This document shows positions 1 to 8,452 of a stretch of DNA of 64,000 nucleotides, one piece after another. Each line of letters opens with the position of its first letter. The stretch's first letter is position 1. Origin of the DNA: Caballeronia fortuita (GTDB lineage: Bacteria; Pseudomonadota; Gammaproteobacteria; Burkholderiales; Burkholderiaceae). The stretch spans positions 124,001 to 188,000 of the forward strand of contig NZ_FCNX02000016.1 of assembly GCF_001544835.2 (NCBI RefSeq), written 5' to 3'. Made by a program: the position numbers and the translations under genes. The notes beneath the pieces are model-generated. The model did not search any database. It worked only from the letters and a program-made list of their open reading frames with translations, and had not been told where the DNA came from.

Positions 1-404
1 ATGTCCGCCAGCAATTCGACGGCCTTCTGCACGCGCGTGACCGTGCCGGTGCAGATATGCGCGAGCTGGCTCGCCTCCGATGTCACCGCGCGCACGTCGT
101 ACAGCGAGATGGCCGTGGCGACGTCCTCCATCAGGTCGAGGATGTCGTCCATCGTCGTGATGAGCTTGTGGATTTCGTCGCGGTCGAGCGGCGTGATGAA
201 CGTCTTGTGCAGCAGATCGATGGTTTCGTGCGTGAGCTTGTCGGCGCGCTTTTCGTTCGCCTGCACGTTCTGCTTGTGGACCTCGGCTTCGTCGAGGTTG
301 TCGATCAGCAATTCGAGCTCGCGGCTCGCATCAACCATGCACTTCGCGTGCGCGTTGAAAATCTCGAAGAATTTGCCCTCGGTGGGCATGAAACGACCGA
401 ACAT
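1..404 (-). CDS. DUF47 / PhoU-like phosphate transport accessory protein (partial, 3' end outside window)
   Basis: The reading frame starts with ATG at 404 and runs off the left edge, giving about 134 residues that begin MFGRFMPTEGKFFEIFNAHA. The helical, charged sequence with an LLHKTFITPLDRDEIHKL segment is typical of the DUF47 (TIGR00153) family, PhoU-like proteins usually encoded just upstream of a Pit low-affinity phosphate transporter. The pit gene would lie beyond the left edge, which I cannot see. The role is inferred: controlling or assisting phosphate uptake through Pit. The gene is separated from dnaB by 139 bp without an obvious terminator. The family call is firm; the function of the family itself is only partly known. 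Confidence 0.85.
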   Translation of the reverse strand, partial: MFGRFMPTEGKFFEIFNAHAKCMVDASRELELLIDNLDEAEVHKQNVQANEKRADKLTHETIDLLHKTFITPLDRDEIHKLITTMDDILDLMEDVATAISLYDVRAVTSEASQLAHICTGTVTRVQKAVELLAD

Positions 405-543
405 GAATTTCCCGCTAAATGGGTCAATTTGAGACAGACATCAAACTGACATATTGTACCTGCGCGCACTACCGGGCGCACCGCGCGTGCCTGTCGCACG
501 AAGGCCAATGTCGCGAGGAATCGACAATGGAAGCGACGGACGT

Positions 544-1932
544 TTATTCGCCGCCGTAGAAGTTCTGCGCTCCGGCGAAGTTGTCAAACTTCGTGTACTG
601 GCCGTGGAAAGTCAGGCGAACCGGGCCGATCGGACCGTTACGCTGCTTGCCGATGATGATTTCGGCCGTGCCCTTGTCGGGGCTGTCCGGGTTGTAGACT
701 TCGTCGCGATAGATGAAAAGAATCACGTCCGCGTCCTGTTCGATAGCGCCCGATTCGCGCAGGTCCGACATGATCGGCCGCTTGTTCGGACGCTGCTCCA
801 GTCCGCGATTCAACTGCGACAGCGCGATCACCGGCACGTCGAGTTCCTTCGCGAGGCTCTTGAGCGAACGCGAGATTTCCGAGATTTCCGTGGCGCGGTT
901 TTCGCCACCGCCCGAACCGGACATGAGCTGCAAATAATCGACGATGATCAGCCCGAGCTTGCCGCATTGCCGCGACAGACGCCGCGCGCGCGAGCGCAGT
1001 TCCATTGGGTTGAGGCCGCCCGTTTCGTCGATGAAAAGCTGCGCCTCGCTCATTTTCTGCACGGCATGCGTGAGCTTCGGCCAATCCTCGTCGGTGAGAC
1101 GCCCGGTACGCATGCGATGCTGATCGAGCCGGCCGACCGAGCCGAGCATACGCATCGTGAGTTGCGTGCCGGGCATTTCCATCGAGAACACCGCGACGGG
1201 CAGGCCGTACTCCACCGCTACGTATTCGCCGATGTTCATCGAGAAAGCCGTCTTACCCATCGACGGACGCCCCGCCACGATGATCAGTTCGCCGCCATGC
1301 ATGCCCGAAGTCATGCGATCGAGGTCGACGAAGCCTGTCGGCGTGCCAGTCACATCGCTCGGATTGGCCGTGTGATACAGCGTGTCGATGCGCTCGACGA
1401 CCTGCGTGAGAAGCGGTCCGATCTCCAGAAAACCCTGCGTGCCGCGCGCGCCGTCTTCGGCGATCGAAAACACGCGGGCTTCCGCCTCGTCGAGAATCTG
1501 GCGGACTTCCTTGCCCTGCGGATTGAAGGCATCGGCGGAAATTTCGTCGGCCACCGACACGAGGCGGCGCAGCACCGCGCGATCGCGCACGATCTCCGCG
1601 TAGCGCCGAATGTTCGCCGCGCTCGGCGTGTTCTGCGCGAGCGCGTTCAGATACGCGAGCCCGCCCACTTCCTCGGCCTTGCCGGCCATCGTGAGCGCTT
1701 CGTAGACGGTGATGACGTCCGCGGGGCGCGTCGCCGCGATCAACTTGCCGATGTGCTCATAAATGATGCGATGGTCGTAGCGATAAAAATCGCTTTGATG
1801 CATCACGTCGGCGATGCGGTCCCATGCAGCGTTATCCAGCAGCAAGCCGCCGATCACGGATTGTTCGGCTTCGATCGAATGCGGCGGGACTTTCAGCGCG
1901 TCGAGTTGCGGGTCTTTGGACGGAGCGTTCAT
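544..1932 (-). CDS. dnaB: Replicative DNA helicase DnaB
   Basis: 462 residues, full length for DnaB. It is the hexameric 5'-3' helicase that unwinds DNA ahead of the replisome and recruits primase. The N-terminal DnaB domain spans roughly residues 15-120. The RecA-like ATPase domain starts near 195, with Walker A GRPSMGKT at 221-228 and Walker B LIIVDYLQLM further on, followed by the SQLNR motif and the C-terminal loop ending in NFYGGE. It lies downstream of the rpsF-priB-rpsR-rplI operon, an arrangement common in proteobacteria, but the terminator at 1979-2014 separates the two units. There is no clear Shine-Dalgarno site in front of the ATG, and a possible -10 lies only 8 bp upstream of it. 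Confidence 0.98.
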   Translation of the reverse strand: MNAPSKDPQLDALKVPPHSIEAEQSVIGGLLLDNAAWDRIADVMHQSDFYRYDHRIIYEHIGKLIAATRPADVITVYEALTMAGKAEEVGGLAYLNALAQNTPSAANIRRYAEIVRDRAVLRRLVSVADEISADAFNPQGKEVRQILDEAEARVFSIAEDGARGTQGFLEIGPLLTQVVERIDTLYHTANPSDVTGTPTGFVDLDRMTSGMHGGELIIVAGRPSMGKTAFSMNIGEYVAVEYGLPVAVFSMEMPGTQLTMRMLGSVGRLDQHRMRTGRLTDEDWPKLTHAVQKMSEAQLFIDETGGLNPMELRSRARRLSRQCGKLGLIIVDYLQLMSGSGGGENRATEISEISRSLKSLAKELDVPVIALSQLNRGLEQRPNKRPIMSDLRESGAIEQDADVILFIYRDEVYNPDSPDKGTAEIIIGKQRNGPIGPVRLTFHGQYTKFDNFAGAQNFYGGE

Positions 1933-1940
1933 GGGGTGGA

Positions 1941-1970
1941 ATTATCGATGAATTCGGCGCGTAGGAACAA
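1941..1970 (-). promoter_or_regulatory. Possible sigma70 promoter of dnaB
   Basis: On the minus strand TTGTTC (1965-1970) and GATAAT (1941-1946) are separated by 18 bp. The -10 box lies only 8 bp from the dnaB ATG, so a transcript would have almost no leader. This fits the absence of a ribosome binding site, but the match is only moderate and is not experimentally supported here. Confidence 0.3.
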
Positions 1971-1978
1971 CGCTCAGA

Positions 1979-2014
1979 CAAATAAAAAAGGCAGGAACCT
2001 CGACGGTTCCTGCC
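1979..2014 (-). terminator. Rho-independent terminator after rplI
   Basis: A perfect 10-bp stem, GGCAGGAACC (1990-1999) with GGTTCCTGCC (2005-2014) and a 5-nt loop, is followed on the minus strand by a T-rich run (complement of 1979-1989). It ends the rpsF-priB-rpsR-rplI transcript before dnaB. Confidence 0.9.
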
Positions 2015-2055
2015 CTTCTTTCCTGCGCCGCGAGGCGTGACGCCCCGCGTGAAAC

Positions 2056-2511
2056 TTACGCGTGCTCGCCGAGCACCGACACCGTGACGTCGACCAGCAC
2101 GTCCGTGTGCAGCGCCACTTGAACCGGATGGTCGCCGACCATCTTGATCGGGCCTTGCGGCAGACGCACTTGCGCCTTTTCCACTTCCGCGAAGCCTTGC
2201 TTCTTCAGCGCGTCAGCGATGTCCGCGTTCGTGACCGAACCGAACAGGCGGCCGTCGACGCCAGCCTTCTGCGAGATCTGAACCGTGAAGCCGTTCAGCT
2301 TTTCGCCTTGCGCTTCGGCAGCCTTCAGCTTCTCGGCAGCGACCTTTTCGAGTTCGGCGCGGCGAACTTCGAATTCGGCGATTGCGTCCTTGGTCGCGCG
2401 GCGAGCCTTCTTGCCGGGGATCAGGAAGTTACGTGCGTAGCCGTCCTTGACCTTGACGATATCGCCGAGGTTGCCCAGGTTGACGACCTTTTCCAAAAGA
2501 ATGATTTGCAT
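2056..2511 (-). CDS. rplI: 50S ribosomal protein L9
   Basis: 151 residues. L9 is a two-domain protein of the large subunit that reaches out from the base of the L1 stalk. The N-terminus carries the L9 signature, with VVNLGNLGDIVKVKDGYARN and FLIPGKKA in the first 36 residues. A long helical linker follows (about 40-75) and then the C-terminal RNA-binding domain. It is the last gene of the rpsF-priB-rpsR-rplI operon and is followed by a strong terminator. Confidence 0.98.
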   Translation of the reverse strand: MQIILLEKVVNLGNLGDIVKVKDGYARNFLIPGKKARRATKDAIAEFEVRRAELEKVAAEKLKAAEAQGEKLNGFTVQISQKAGVDGRLFGSVTNADIADALKKQGFAEVEKAQVRLPQGPIKMVGDHPVQVALHTDVLVDVTVSVLGEHA

Positions 2512-2539
2512 TTTTGGCTTTCCTTAGTGCGTCGTCTGA

Positions 2540-2815
2540 TTAGGCCTTGTGCAGGTCGGTGTACGGCAGGAGCGCGAGGAAACGCGCGCGCTTGATTGCC
2601 GTGTCGAGCTGGCGCTGATAGTGCGCCTTCGTGCCAGTCAGACGAGCCGGCGTGATCTTGCCGTTTTCGCCGATGAAGTCCTTCAGCGTTTCCGTGTCCT
2701 TGTAGTCGATGTACTCGACACCGGCTGCCGTGAAACGGCAGAACTTCTTGCGCTTGAAGAGCGGGTTTTGTTGCTGACGACGCTTGTCGAATTTCTTACC
2801 AGTCGGGCGGGGCAT
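2540..2815 (-). CDS. rpsR: 30S ribosomal protein S18
   Basis: 91 residues, usual length. S18 forms a dimer with S6 on the platform of the 30S subunit. The N-terminus is basic (KKFDKRRQQQNP), and the conserved core reads IDYKDTETLKDFI then KITPARLTGTKAHYQRQL with the C-terminal IKRARFLALLPYTD. The stop is 28 bp upstream of rplI, and the start lies 2 bp after the priB stop, which fits tight operon coupling. Confidence 0.98.
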   Translation of the reverse strand: MPRPTGKKFDKRRQQQNPLFKRKKFCRFTAAGVEYIDYKDTETLKDFIGENGKITPARLTGTKAHYQRQLDTAIKRARFLALLPYTDLHKA

Positions 2816-2817
2816 GA

Positions 2818-3117
2818 TTAGTCCTTTCCAATGTCCTGCAATTCTGTGATGTGAAACACCAGGGTTCGCGCGTTACGGCTTTTCTTCGCCAGAAAGCCGG
2901 TGAAGCGTGTTTCGACGCCCATCGGACAACTTTCCAGTCTGCCGCTCGCTTCGCCGGCCGCCACCGCCTGCAGTGTCAGTTCGATTTTCCGGGCGATGCC
3001 CGCTTCGACGACTTCTGCCGCGTGTTGCAACGTGCAGCTTGCGATCGGGATGCCGGCGGGCGAATACCGCACCGGTTCGCGTTCCACGACGCTTGCTGTC
3101 AGTTGCAGCCGGTTCAT
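2818..3117 (-). CDS. priB: Primosomal replication protein PriB
   Basis: 99 residues with a single OB-fold of the SSB type. PriB binds single-stranded DNA and PriA to help restart stalled replication forks. It starts MNRLQLTASVVEREPVRYSP and contains the strand pattern expected of beta-proteobacterial PriB, including IASCTLQHAAEVVEAG. Its position between rpsF and rpsR is the classic beta/gamma-proteobacterial location and supports the call. The stop codon is 2 bp from the rpsR start. Confidence 0.95.
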   Translation of the reverse strand: MNRLQLTASVVEREPVRYSPAGIPIASCTLQHAAEVVEAGIARKIELTLQAVAAGEASGRLESCPMGVETRFTGFLAKKSRNARTLVFHITELQDIGKD

Positions 3118-3147
3118 TCCTGGTGGCTTGACAGTATCGAACTGTCG

Positions 3148-3519
3148 TTAAGCCTGCGCTTCGGACGGCTGGCTGGCCGCCTTCTTGGCTTCTTCGCGCT
3201 GCACTTCCTTCATCATCGGCGACGGGCCGGTTTCGGCCTTCTTCATCTTGACGATGAGGTGACGCAGAACGGCGTCGTTGAACTTGAACGCGTGCTCCAG
3301 CTCTTCGAGCGTAGCCTGATCGCATTCGATGTTCATGCAGACGTAGTGAGCCTTCGCGAGTTTCTCGATCATGTAGGCCAGTTGGCGACGGCCCCAGTCT
3401 TCGATGCGGTGGATCTGGCCACCGTGCGACGTGATCGTGCTCTTGTAGCGCTCGATCATCGCGGGCACTTGCTCGCTTTGATCGGGGTGCACGATAAAGA
3501 CGATTTCGTAATGACGCAT
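3148..3519 (-). CDS. rpsF: 30S ribosomal protein S6
   Basis: 123 residues starting MRHYEIVFIVHPDQSEQVPA. S6 is a ferredoxin-like protein that pairs with S18 on the 30S platform. I chose the ATG at 3519 rather than the longer open frame from 3579, because AAGGAGTGAA sits just in front of it and family members start with MRHYEIV. The C-terminal tail beyond residue 100 is rich in Glu, Lys and Ala, the region extended by glutamate ligases in some bacteria. It is the first gene of the operon, preceded by a good promoter and a GC-rich leader hairpin. Confidence 0.97.
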   Translation of the reverse strand: MRHYEIVFIVHPDQSEQVPAMIERYKSTITSHGGQIHRIEDWGRRQLAYMIEKLAKAHYVCMNIECDQATLEELEHAFKFNDAVLRHLIVKMKKAETGPSPMMKEVQREEAKKAASQPSEAQA

Positions 3520-3550
3520 ATTCACTCCTTGTGCGAACTTTTGGATAGAA

Positions 3551-3577
3551 GCCGCCCGGGCGTCGGACCGGTGCGGC
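3551..3577 (-). promoter_or_regulatory. Leader hairpin of the rpsF operon, candidate S6:S18 autoregulatory motif
   Basis: On the minus strand GCCGC, a bulged A, CCGG, an 8-nt loop TCCGACGC, CCGG and GCGGC form a hairpin between the promoter and the rpsF ATG. Published S6:S18 mRNA motifs place a CCG in an unpaired part of a leader stem-loop, as seen here. The structure is my reading by eye; its function is inferred from position. Confidence 0.45.
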
Positions 3578-3593
3578 AAGTGAGAAGCCCGAG

Positions 3594-3623
3594 AGTATAT
3601 ACCTGCCGGGTATCTTCGTGCAA
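3594..3623 (-). promoter_or_regulatory. Sigma70 promoter of rpsF-priB-rpsR-rplI
   Basis: TTGCAC (3618-3623) and TATACT (3594-3599) on the minus strand are separated by 18 bp, about 75 bp upstream of the rpsF start. This is the best-looking sigma70 promoter in the window. Confidence 0.7.
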
Positions 3624-3647
3624 GGCTTTGGCTGCTTTTTCAAGCAC

Positions 3648-4589
3648 TTAGCCCACAGAGTGCGTCTCGCCGGGCAACGTGAGCGGGCGGCTCCAGTAAC
3701 CCGGCTGCGTATAAATTTCCTTAAGATAATCAATGAAATAGCGCACGCGCGCCGGCACATAGCGCTGCTGCGGATAGACCGCAAGGATGTCGTAGTCGGG
3801 AAGCTCGAAGTCGTCGAGCACGGTTTCGAGTTCACCCGATTCGAGTTGCCGCTGGATTTCCCAGGTAGAGCGCCAGCCGAGCCCAAGCCCTTCCGATGCC
3901 CAGCGATGCAGCAATTCGCCGTCGTTGCAATCCAGATTGCCGGTCACGCGCACGGTCACGACCTTGCCGTTGCGCCGGAAATACCAGCCGCGGTTCTGTC
4001 CGCCTTGCAGGTTGAACGCAAGGCAGTTGTGGTTCGGCAGGTCCTCGAGCGTTTTCGGGCGTCCATGCTTCTTGAAGTACGCGGGCGTGCCGCACACGAC
4101 GCGCCGGTTGCTCGCGAGCTTCACCGCGACGAAATTCGGGTCCACCGCCCCGCCGATGCGAATCGACAGGTCATAGCCCTCGCGCACCAGATCGACGACG
4201 CGGTCGGTCAGATTGAACGACATCTGCAGTTCCGGCTTGTCGCGCACGAACGGCGGCGCATGCGGCGCGACATGCATGCGCCCGAACGCCGCCGGCGCCG
4301 ACACGATCAGATGCCCGCCCACCGCGCGCCGTCCCGCTGCAAGCTCGTTTTCCGCCTGATCCCAATCCGCGAGCAGGTTCTTGCAGCGGTCGAGAAATGC
4401 CGCGCCCTCTTCGCTCACGACTAGCCGCCGCGTCGAGCGATACATCAGCTTCACGCCGATGCGCTTTTCGAGGGCGTCGATGCGCCGTCCGAGAATCACG
4501 GGCGATACGCCCTCTTCAAGTGCCGCCGCCGCGAGACTGCCCGCCTCGGCCACGCGCACGAAGGTTTCTATCTGCTTGAAGCGGTCCAT
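3648..4589 (-). CDS. LysR-family transcriptional regulator next to the glyoxylate genes
   Basis: 313 residues. The N-terminal winged helix-turn-helix starts MDRFKQIETFVRVAEAGSLA, and the C-terminal part is a periplasmic-binding-protein-like effector domain (about 90-295). I chose ATG 4589 because GGGAGACACGC precedes it; the open frame extends nine codons further upstream without support. The gene is divergent from gcl-hyi-glxR across a 168-bp spacer, so it is the likely activator of that operon, perhaps responding to glyoxylate or a related acid. The effector is not visible from sequence. Confidence 0.9.
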   Translation of the reverse strand: MDRFKQIETFVRVAEAGSLAAAALEEGVSPVILGRRIDALEKRIGVKLMYRSTRRLVVSEEGAAFLDRCKNLLADWDQAENELAAGRRAVGGHLIVSAPAAFGRMHVAPHAPPFVRDKPELQMSFNLTDRVVDLVREGYDLSIRIGGAVDPNFVAVKLASNRRVVCGTPAYFKKHGRPKTLEDLPNHNCLAFNLQGGQNRGWYFRRNGKVVTVRVTGNLDCNDGELLHRWASEGLGLGWRSTWEIQRQLESGELETVLDDFELPDYDILAVYPQQRYVPARVRYFIDYLKEIYTQPGYWSRPLTLPGETHSVG

Positions 4590-4708
4590 GCGTGTCTCCC
4601 GCCAATGCCCCGTCACGCCGGCATTCGATACTTTTTGTTTGGAAAAAAACGACTGTCGCTGATCTTATCAAACCTTTTTCACAGACTTAAAGTGCAACGG
4701 AACCCTGC

Positions 4709-4736
4709 TTGAATGCAGACAGCGATTTCGGATAGA
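4709..4736 (+). promoter_or_regulatory. Possible promoter of gcl-hyi-glxR
   Basis: TTGAAT (4709-4714) and GATAGA (4731-4736) are spaced by 16 bp, just ahead of the gcl ribosome binding site AGGAAGGAG. The match is weak, as expected for a promoter that needs an activator such as the divergent LysR protein. Confidence 0.3.
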
Positions 4737-4757
4737 GACCCCAGGAAGGAGACAACC

Positions 4758-6533
4758 ATGCCCAAGATGAGAGCCGTCGACGCAGCCGTCCTCGTGCTGG
4801 AAAAAGAAGGAATCGATACCGCGTTCGGTGTGCCGGGCGCGGCCATCAACCCGTTCTATTCCGCGATGAAGAAGTCGGGCGGCATCAGCCACGTGCTCGC
4901 GCGCCACGTCGAAGGCGCATCGCACATGGCCGAAGGTTATACCCGCGCGGCGCCGGGCAATATCGGCGTGTGTATCGGCACGTCGGGTCCGGCGGGCACG
5001 GACATGATCACCGGCCTCTACTCGGCGCAGGCCGACTCGATCCCCATTCTCGCGATCACCGGACAGGCGCCGCGCGCGCGTCTGTACAAGGAAGATTTCC
5101 AGGCCGTCGATATCGAATCGATCGCCAAGCCCGTCACGAAATGGGCCGTCACCGTGCGCGAACCGGCGCTCGTGCCGCGCGTGTTCCAGCAGGCTTTCCA
5201 TCTGATGCGCTCGTGCCGTCCGGGTCCGGTGCTGGTCGATTTGCCGATCGACGTGCAATTGGCCGAAATCGAATTCGACATCGACACGTACGAGCCGCTG
5301 CCGGTCTACAAGCCGAAAGCGACGCGCGCGCAAATCGAAAAAGCATTGACGATGCTCAACGACGCGCAAAAGCCGTTGATCGTCTCGGGCGGCGGCGTGC
5401 TCAACGCGGCGGCGGAAGACCTGCTCGTGCAGTTCGCGGAGACGCTCGGCGTGCCCGTCATTCCGACGTTGATGTCGTGGGGCGCGATCCCCGACGACCA
5501 CCCGCTCATGGCCGGCATGGTCGGCTTGCAAACGTCGCACCGCTACGGCAACGCGACGATGCTCGCTTCCGATTTCGTGCTCGGCATCGGCAACCGCTGG
5601 GCGAATCGCCACACGGGCAGCGTCGAGGTTTACACCAAGGGCCGTAAGTTCGTGCACGTGGATATCGAGCCGACGCAGATCGGCCGCGTGTTCGGACCGG
5701 ATCTCGGCATCGTGTCGGATGCGAAGGCCGCGCTCGAACTGTTCGTGGAAGTGGCGAAGGAATGGAAGGCGGCGGGCAAGCTGAAGGACCGCGGCGCGTG
5801 GGTCGCGGATTGCCAGCAGCGCAAGCGCACGATGCAGCGCAAGACGCACTTCGACAATGTGCCGATGAAGCCGCAGCGCGTCTACGAAGAGATGAACCTC
5901 GCGTTCGATCGCGATACGTGTTTCGTGACGACGATCGGTCTTTCGCAGATCGCGGGCGCCCAGTTCCTGCATGTGTTCAAGGCGCGCAACTGGATCAACT
6001 GCGGCCAGGCCGGCCCGCTCGGCTGGACGATCCCCGCCGCGCTCGGCGTGCGTGCGGCCGATCCGCAACGCAAGATCGTCGCGCTGTCGGGCGACTATGA
6101 CTTCCAGTTCATGATCGAAGAGCTCGCGGTCGGCGCGCAATTCAAGCTGCCGTACGTGCACGTCGTCGTGAACAACTCGTATCTCGGGCTGATCCGTCAG
6201 GCGCAGCGCGGCTTCGACATGGACTACTGCGTGCAGCTCGCGTTCGACAACATCAACGCGCCCGAACTCGAAGGCTACGGCGTCGATCACGTCGCGGTTG
6301 CCGAAGGCCTCGGCTGCAAGGCGCTGCGCGTGTTCAAGCCGGAAGACATCGCCGGAGCGCTGAAGCAGGCGCAGGCGTTGGCGGCGGAGCATCAGGTGCC
6401 GGTCGTCGTCGAGATGATTCTCGAGCGCGTGACCAACATCGCGATGGGCACCGAGATCGACGCGATCAACGAGTTCGAAGAACTCGCCGAAAGCAAGGCC
6501 GATGCGCCGACCGCCGTCACGCCGCTCGACTGA
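4758..6533 (+). CDS. gcl: Glyoxylate carboligase (tartronate-semialdehyde synthase)
   Basis: 591 residues from ATG 4758, which follows AGGAAGGAG. The enzyme joins two glyoxylates into tartronate semialdehyde with release of CO2. It is a three-domain ThDP/FAD enzyme of the acetohydroxyacid synthase family. The Glu that activates ThDP in most relatives is replaced by Val51 (LARHVEGASH), the hallmark of Gcl. The C-terminal ThDP-binding segment begins GDYDFQFMIEE and ends VVVNNSYLG. It is the first gene of gcl-hyi-glxR, so the product passes directly to the downstream enzymes. Confidence 0.97.
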   Translation: MPKMRAVDAAVLVLEKEGIDTAFGVPGAAINPFYSAMKKSGGISHVLARHVEGASHMAEGYTRAAPGNIGVCIGTSGPAGTDMITGLYSAQADSIPILAITGQAPRARLYKEDFQAVDIESIAKPVTKWAVTVREPALVPRVFQQAFHLMRSCRPGPVLVDLPIDVQLAEIEFDIDTYEPLPVYKPKATRAQIEKALTMLNDAQKPLIVSGGGVLNAAAEDLLVQFAETLGVPVIPTLMSWGAIPDDHPLMAGMVGLQTSHRYGNATMLASDFVLGIGNRWANRHTGSVEVYTKGRKFVHVDIEPTQIGRVFGPDLGIVSDAKAALELFVEVAKEWKAAGKLKDRGAWVADCQQRKRTMQRKTHFDNVPMKPQRVYEEMNLAFDRDTCFVTTIGLSQIAGAQFLHVFKARNWINCGQAGPLGWTIPAALGVRAADPQRKIVALSGDYDFQFMIEELAVGAQFKLPYVHVVVNNSYLGLIRQAQRGFDMDYCVQLAFDNINAPELEGYGVDHVAVAEGLGCKALRVFKPEDIAGALKQAQALAAEHQVPVVVEMILERVTNIAMGTEIDAINEFEELAESKADAPTAVTPLD

Positions 6534-6602
6534 AGCATCGCCGCCGCGCGTTCGTCGAGTACGCGCGGCGCGAATCCACTGACCGACCATCAGGAAAGAA
6601 CA

Positions 6603-7403
6603 ATGCCGAAATTTGCCGCGAACCTGACCATGCTGTTCAACGAAGTCCCGTTTCTCGATCGCTTCGCCGCGGCCGCGAACGCGGGTTTCAAGGCGGTCGA
6701 GTTCCTGTTTCCGTACGCGTTCTCGATCAGCGATATCCAGCAGCGCCTGAAGGACAACGACCTGCGGATCGTGCTGCACAACCTGCCCGCCGGCAACTGG
6801 GAAGCGGGCGAGCGCGGCATCGCGTGCTTGCCGGACCGCGTCGCGGAGTTCCGTGAAGGCGTGCCGCGCGCGATCGAATATGCGAAGGCGCTGAACGTGC
6901 CGCAACTGAATTGCCTCGTCGGCATTCCGGGGGCGGGTGTATCGGTGGATCAGGCGCGCGCGACCATCGTCGAAAACCTGCGTTTTGCGGCCGACGCGCT
7001 GAAGAAGGAAGGCATCCGCTTGCTCGTCGAGCCGTGCAACGCCTACGACATTCCGGGCTTCGCGCTGAATCGTTCGAAGGAAGGGCTGGACGTGATCCAG
7101 GCGGTCGGTTCGGACAATCTGTTCCTGCAGTACGACATCTATCACATGCAGCGCATGGAAGGCGAACTCGCCGCGACGATCAAGAAGAACCTGCCGAAGA
7201 TCGCGCACATCCAGCTTGCCGACAACCCCGGCCGCAATGAACCGGGCACCGGCGAGATCAACTATCCGTTCCTGTTCGCGCTGCTCGACGACATCGGCTA
7301 TCAAGGCTGGATCGGCTGCGAATACAAGCCGCTCAACGGCACGGAAGCGGGTCTCGGCTGGCTTCAATCGATCGGCGGCGTGCAGCAGCGCGCCACGGCT
7401 TAA
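6603..7403 (+). CDS. hyi: Hydroxypyruvate isomerase
   Basis: 266 residues of TIM-barrel fold (xylose isomerase-like superfamily). It interconverts hydroxypyruvate and tartronate semialdehyde. Conserved segments include LLVEPCNAYDIPG and the C-terminal GCEYKPLNGTEAGLGW, which carry the metal and catalytic glutamates. A good AGGAAAG ribosome binding site precedes the ATG. It lies between gcl and glxR, spaced by 69 and 27 bp, so the three are almost certainly cotranscribed. Confidence 0.95.
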   Translation: MPKFAANLTMLFNEVPFLDRFAAAANAGFKAVEFLFPYAFSISDIQQRLKDNDLRIVLHNLPAGNWEAGERGIACLPDRVAEFREGVPRAIEYAKALNVPQLNCLVGIPGAGVSVDQARATIVENLRFAADALKKEGIRLLVEPCNAYDIPGFALNRSKEGLDVIQAVGSDNLFLQYDIYHMQRMEGELAATIKKNLPKIAHIQLADNPGRNEPGTGEINYPFLFALLDDIGYQGWIGCEYKPLNGTEAGLGWLQSIGGVQQRATA

Positions 7404-7430
7404 CGAGAGACACAAGGAGGAGCATCAAGT

Positions 7431-8339
7431 ATGGCAACCATCGGTTTCATCGGCCTCGGCATCATGGGCGCGCACATGGCGCGCAATCTCATCAAGGGCG
7501 GCCACAAGCTCGTCGTGAACGGCAAGTTTCCGGTGCCGGACGACATCCGCGCGCAGACGCAGGTCGTCGCGGATTCGACCGCGGTCGCGCAGGAAAGCGA
7601 GATCGTCATCACGATGGTGCCCGACACGCCCGATGTCGCCAATGTGCTGTTCGCCGATGACGGGGTCGCGAAGGGTCTCACGAAGGGCAAGCTCGTGATC
7701 GACATGAGCTCGATCGCGCCGCTGGAGACGCAGGAGTTCGCGAAGAAGATCAACGCGCTCGGCTGCGATTATCTCGATGCGCCGGTGTCCGGCGGCGAGG
7801 TCGGGGCGCGCGAAGCGACGCTCACGATCATGGTCGGCGGCCCGGAGAAGTCGTTCAACATCGCGAAGCCGCTGTTCGAACTGATGGGCAAGAACATTTC
7901 GCTCATCGGCGATAACGGCGCGGGTCAGACGTGCAAGGTCGCCAACCAGATCATCGTCGCGCTGAACATCGAGGCGGTCGGCGAGGCGCTGCTCTTCGCC
8001 GCGCGTTCGGGCGCCGATCCGGAGCGCGTGCGCAAAGCGCTGATGGGCGGTTTTGCATCGTCGCGCATTCTCGAAGTGCACGGTGAGCGCATGACGAAGC
8101 GCACGTTCAATCCGGGCTTCCGCATCGAACTGCATCAGAAGGACCTGAATCTCGCGCTCGATGGCGCGCGCAAGATGGGCCTCGCCCTGCCCCACACCGC
8201 GAGCGCGCAGCAACTTTTCAGCGTGTGCGCGGCGAACGGCGGCCGTGCGTGGGATCACTCGGCGCTCGTGCGCGCGCTCGAGATCATGTCGAACTTCCAG
8301 GTGGCCGAGGAGCCGCAGCAGAGCAAAGCTGCTGCGTGA
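7431..8339 (+). CDS. glxR: Tartronate semialdehyde reductase (2-hydroxy-3-oxopropionate reductase)
   Basis: 302 residues, beta-hydroxyacid dehydrogenase family. It reduces tartronate semialdehyde to D-glycerate using NAD(P)H. The Rossmann motif GFIGLGIMG is at 5-13, the substrate-binding DAPVSGGEVGA near 117-127, and the catalytic lysine is K169 in GQTCKVANQ. AGGAGGAG sits in front of the ATG. It is the last gene of the glyoxylate operon. No glycerate kinase is present here, so that last step must be encoded elsewhere. GarR would be an equally valid name. Confidence 0.95.
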   Translation: MATIGFIGLGIMGAHMARNLIKGGHKLVVNGKFPVPDDIRAQTQVVADSTAVAQESEIVITMVPDTPDVANVLFADDGVAKGLTKGKLVIDMSSIAPLETQEFAKKINALGCDYLDAPVSGGEVGAREATLTIMVGGPEKSFNIAKPLFELMGKNISLIGDNGAGQTCKVANQIIVALNIEAVGEALLFAARSGADPERVRKALMGGFASSRILEVHGERMTKRTFNPGFRIELHQKDLNLALDGARKMGLALPHTASAQQLFSVCAANGGRAWDHSALVRALEIMSNFQVAEEPQQSKAAA

Positions 8340-8363
8340 TTCGCGTCATCTGAACCGTGGGGC

Positions 8364-8452
8364 GTCCCGCGTATGGGCACGCGGGACAAATGCCGCTCTG
8401 GGCTGAGGGCGGCAAGTGGGGTCCGAGAAGCGGCACCCGGCGGTGCGCCGGG
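8364..8452 (+). other. Two perfect hairpins in the glxR-lysM spacer
   Basis: The 304-bp spacer 8340-8643 has no credible gene. GTCCCGCGT (8364-8372) pairs with ACGCGGGAC (8379-8387), and CCCGGCG (8436-8442) pairs with CGCCGGG (8446-8452). Neither has a U-tract, so they may be weak or factor-assisted terminators for glxR. The rest of the spacer should hold the promoter of the LysM gene, which I could not place with confidence. Confidence 0.45.

Noticed and set aside
4668..7415. 915-codon open frame antisense to gcl and hyi
   Set aside because: It mirrors well-supported gcl-hyi on the other strand, is rich in Arg and His as expected from antisense of high-GC genes, and has no recognisable domain.
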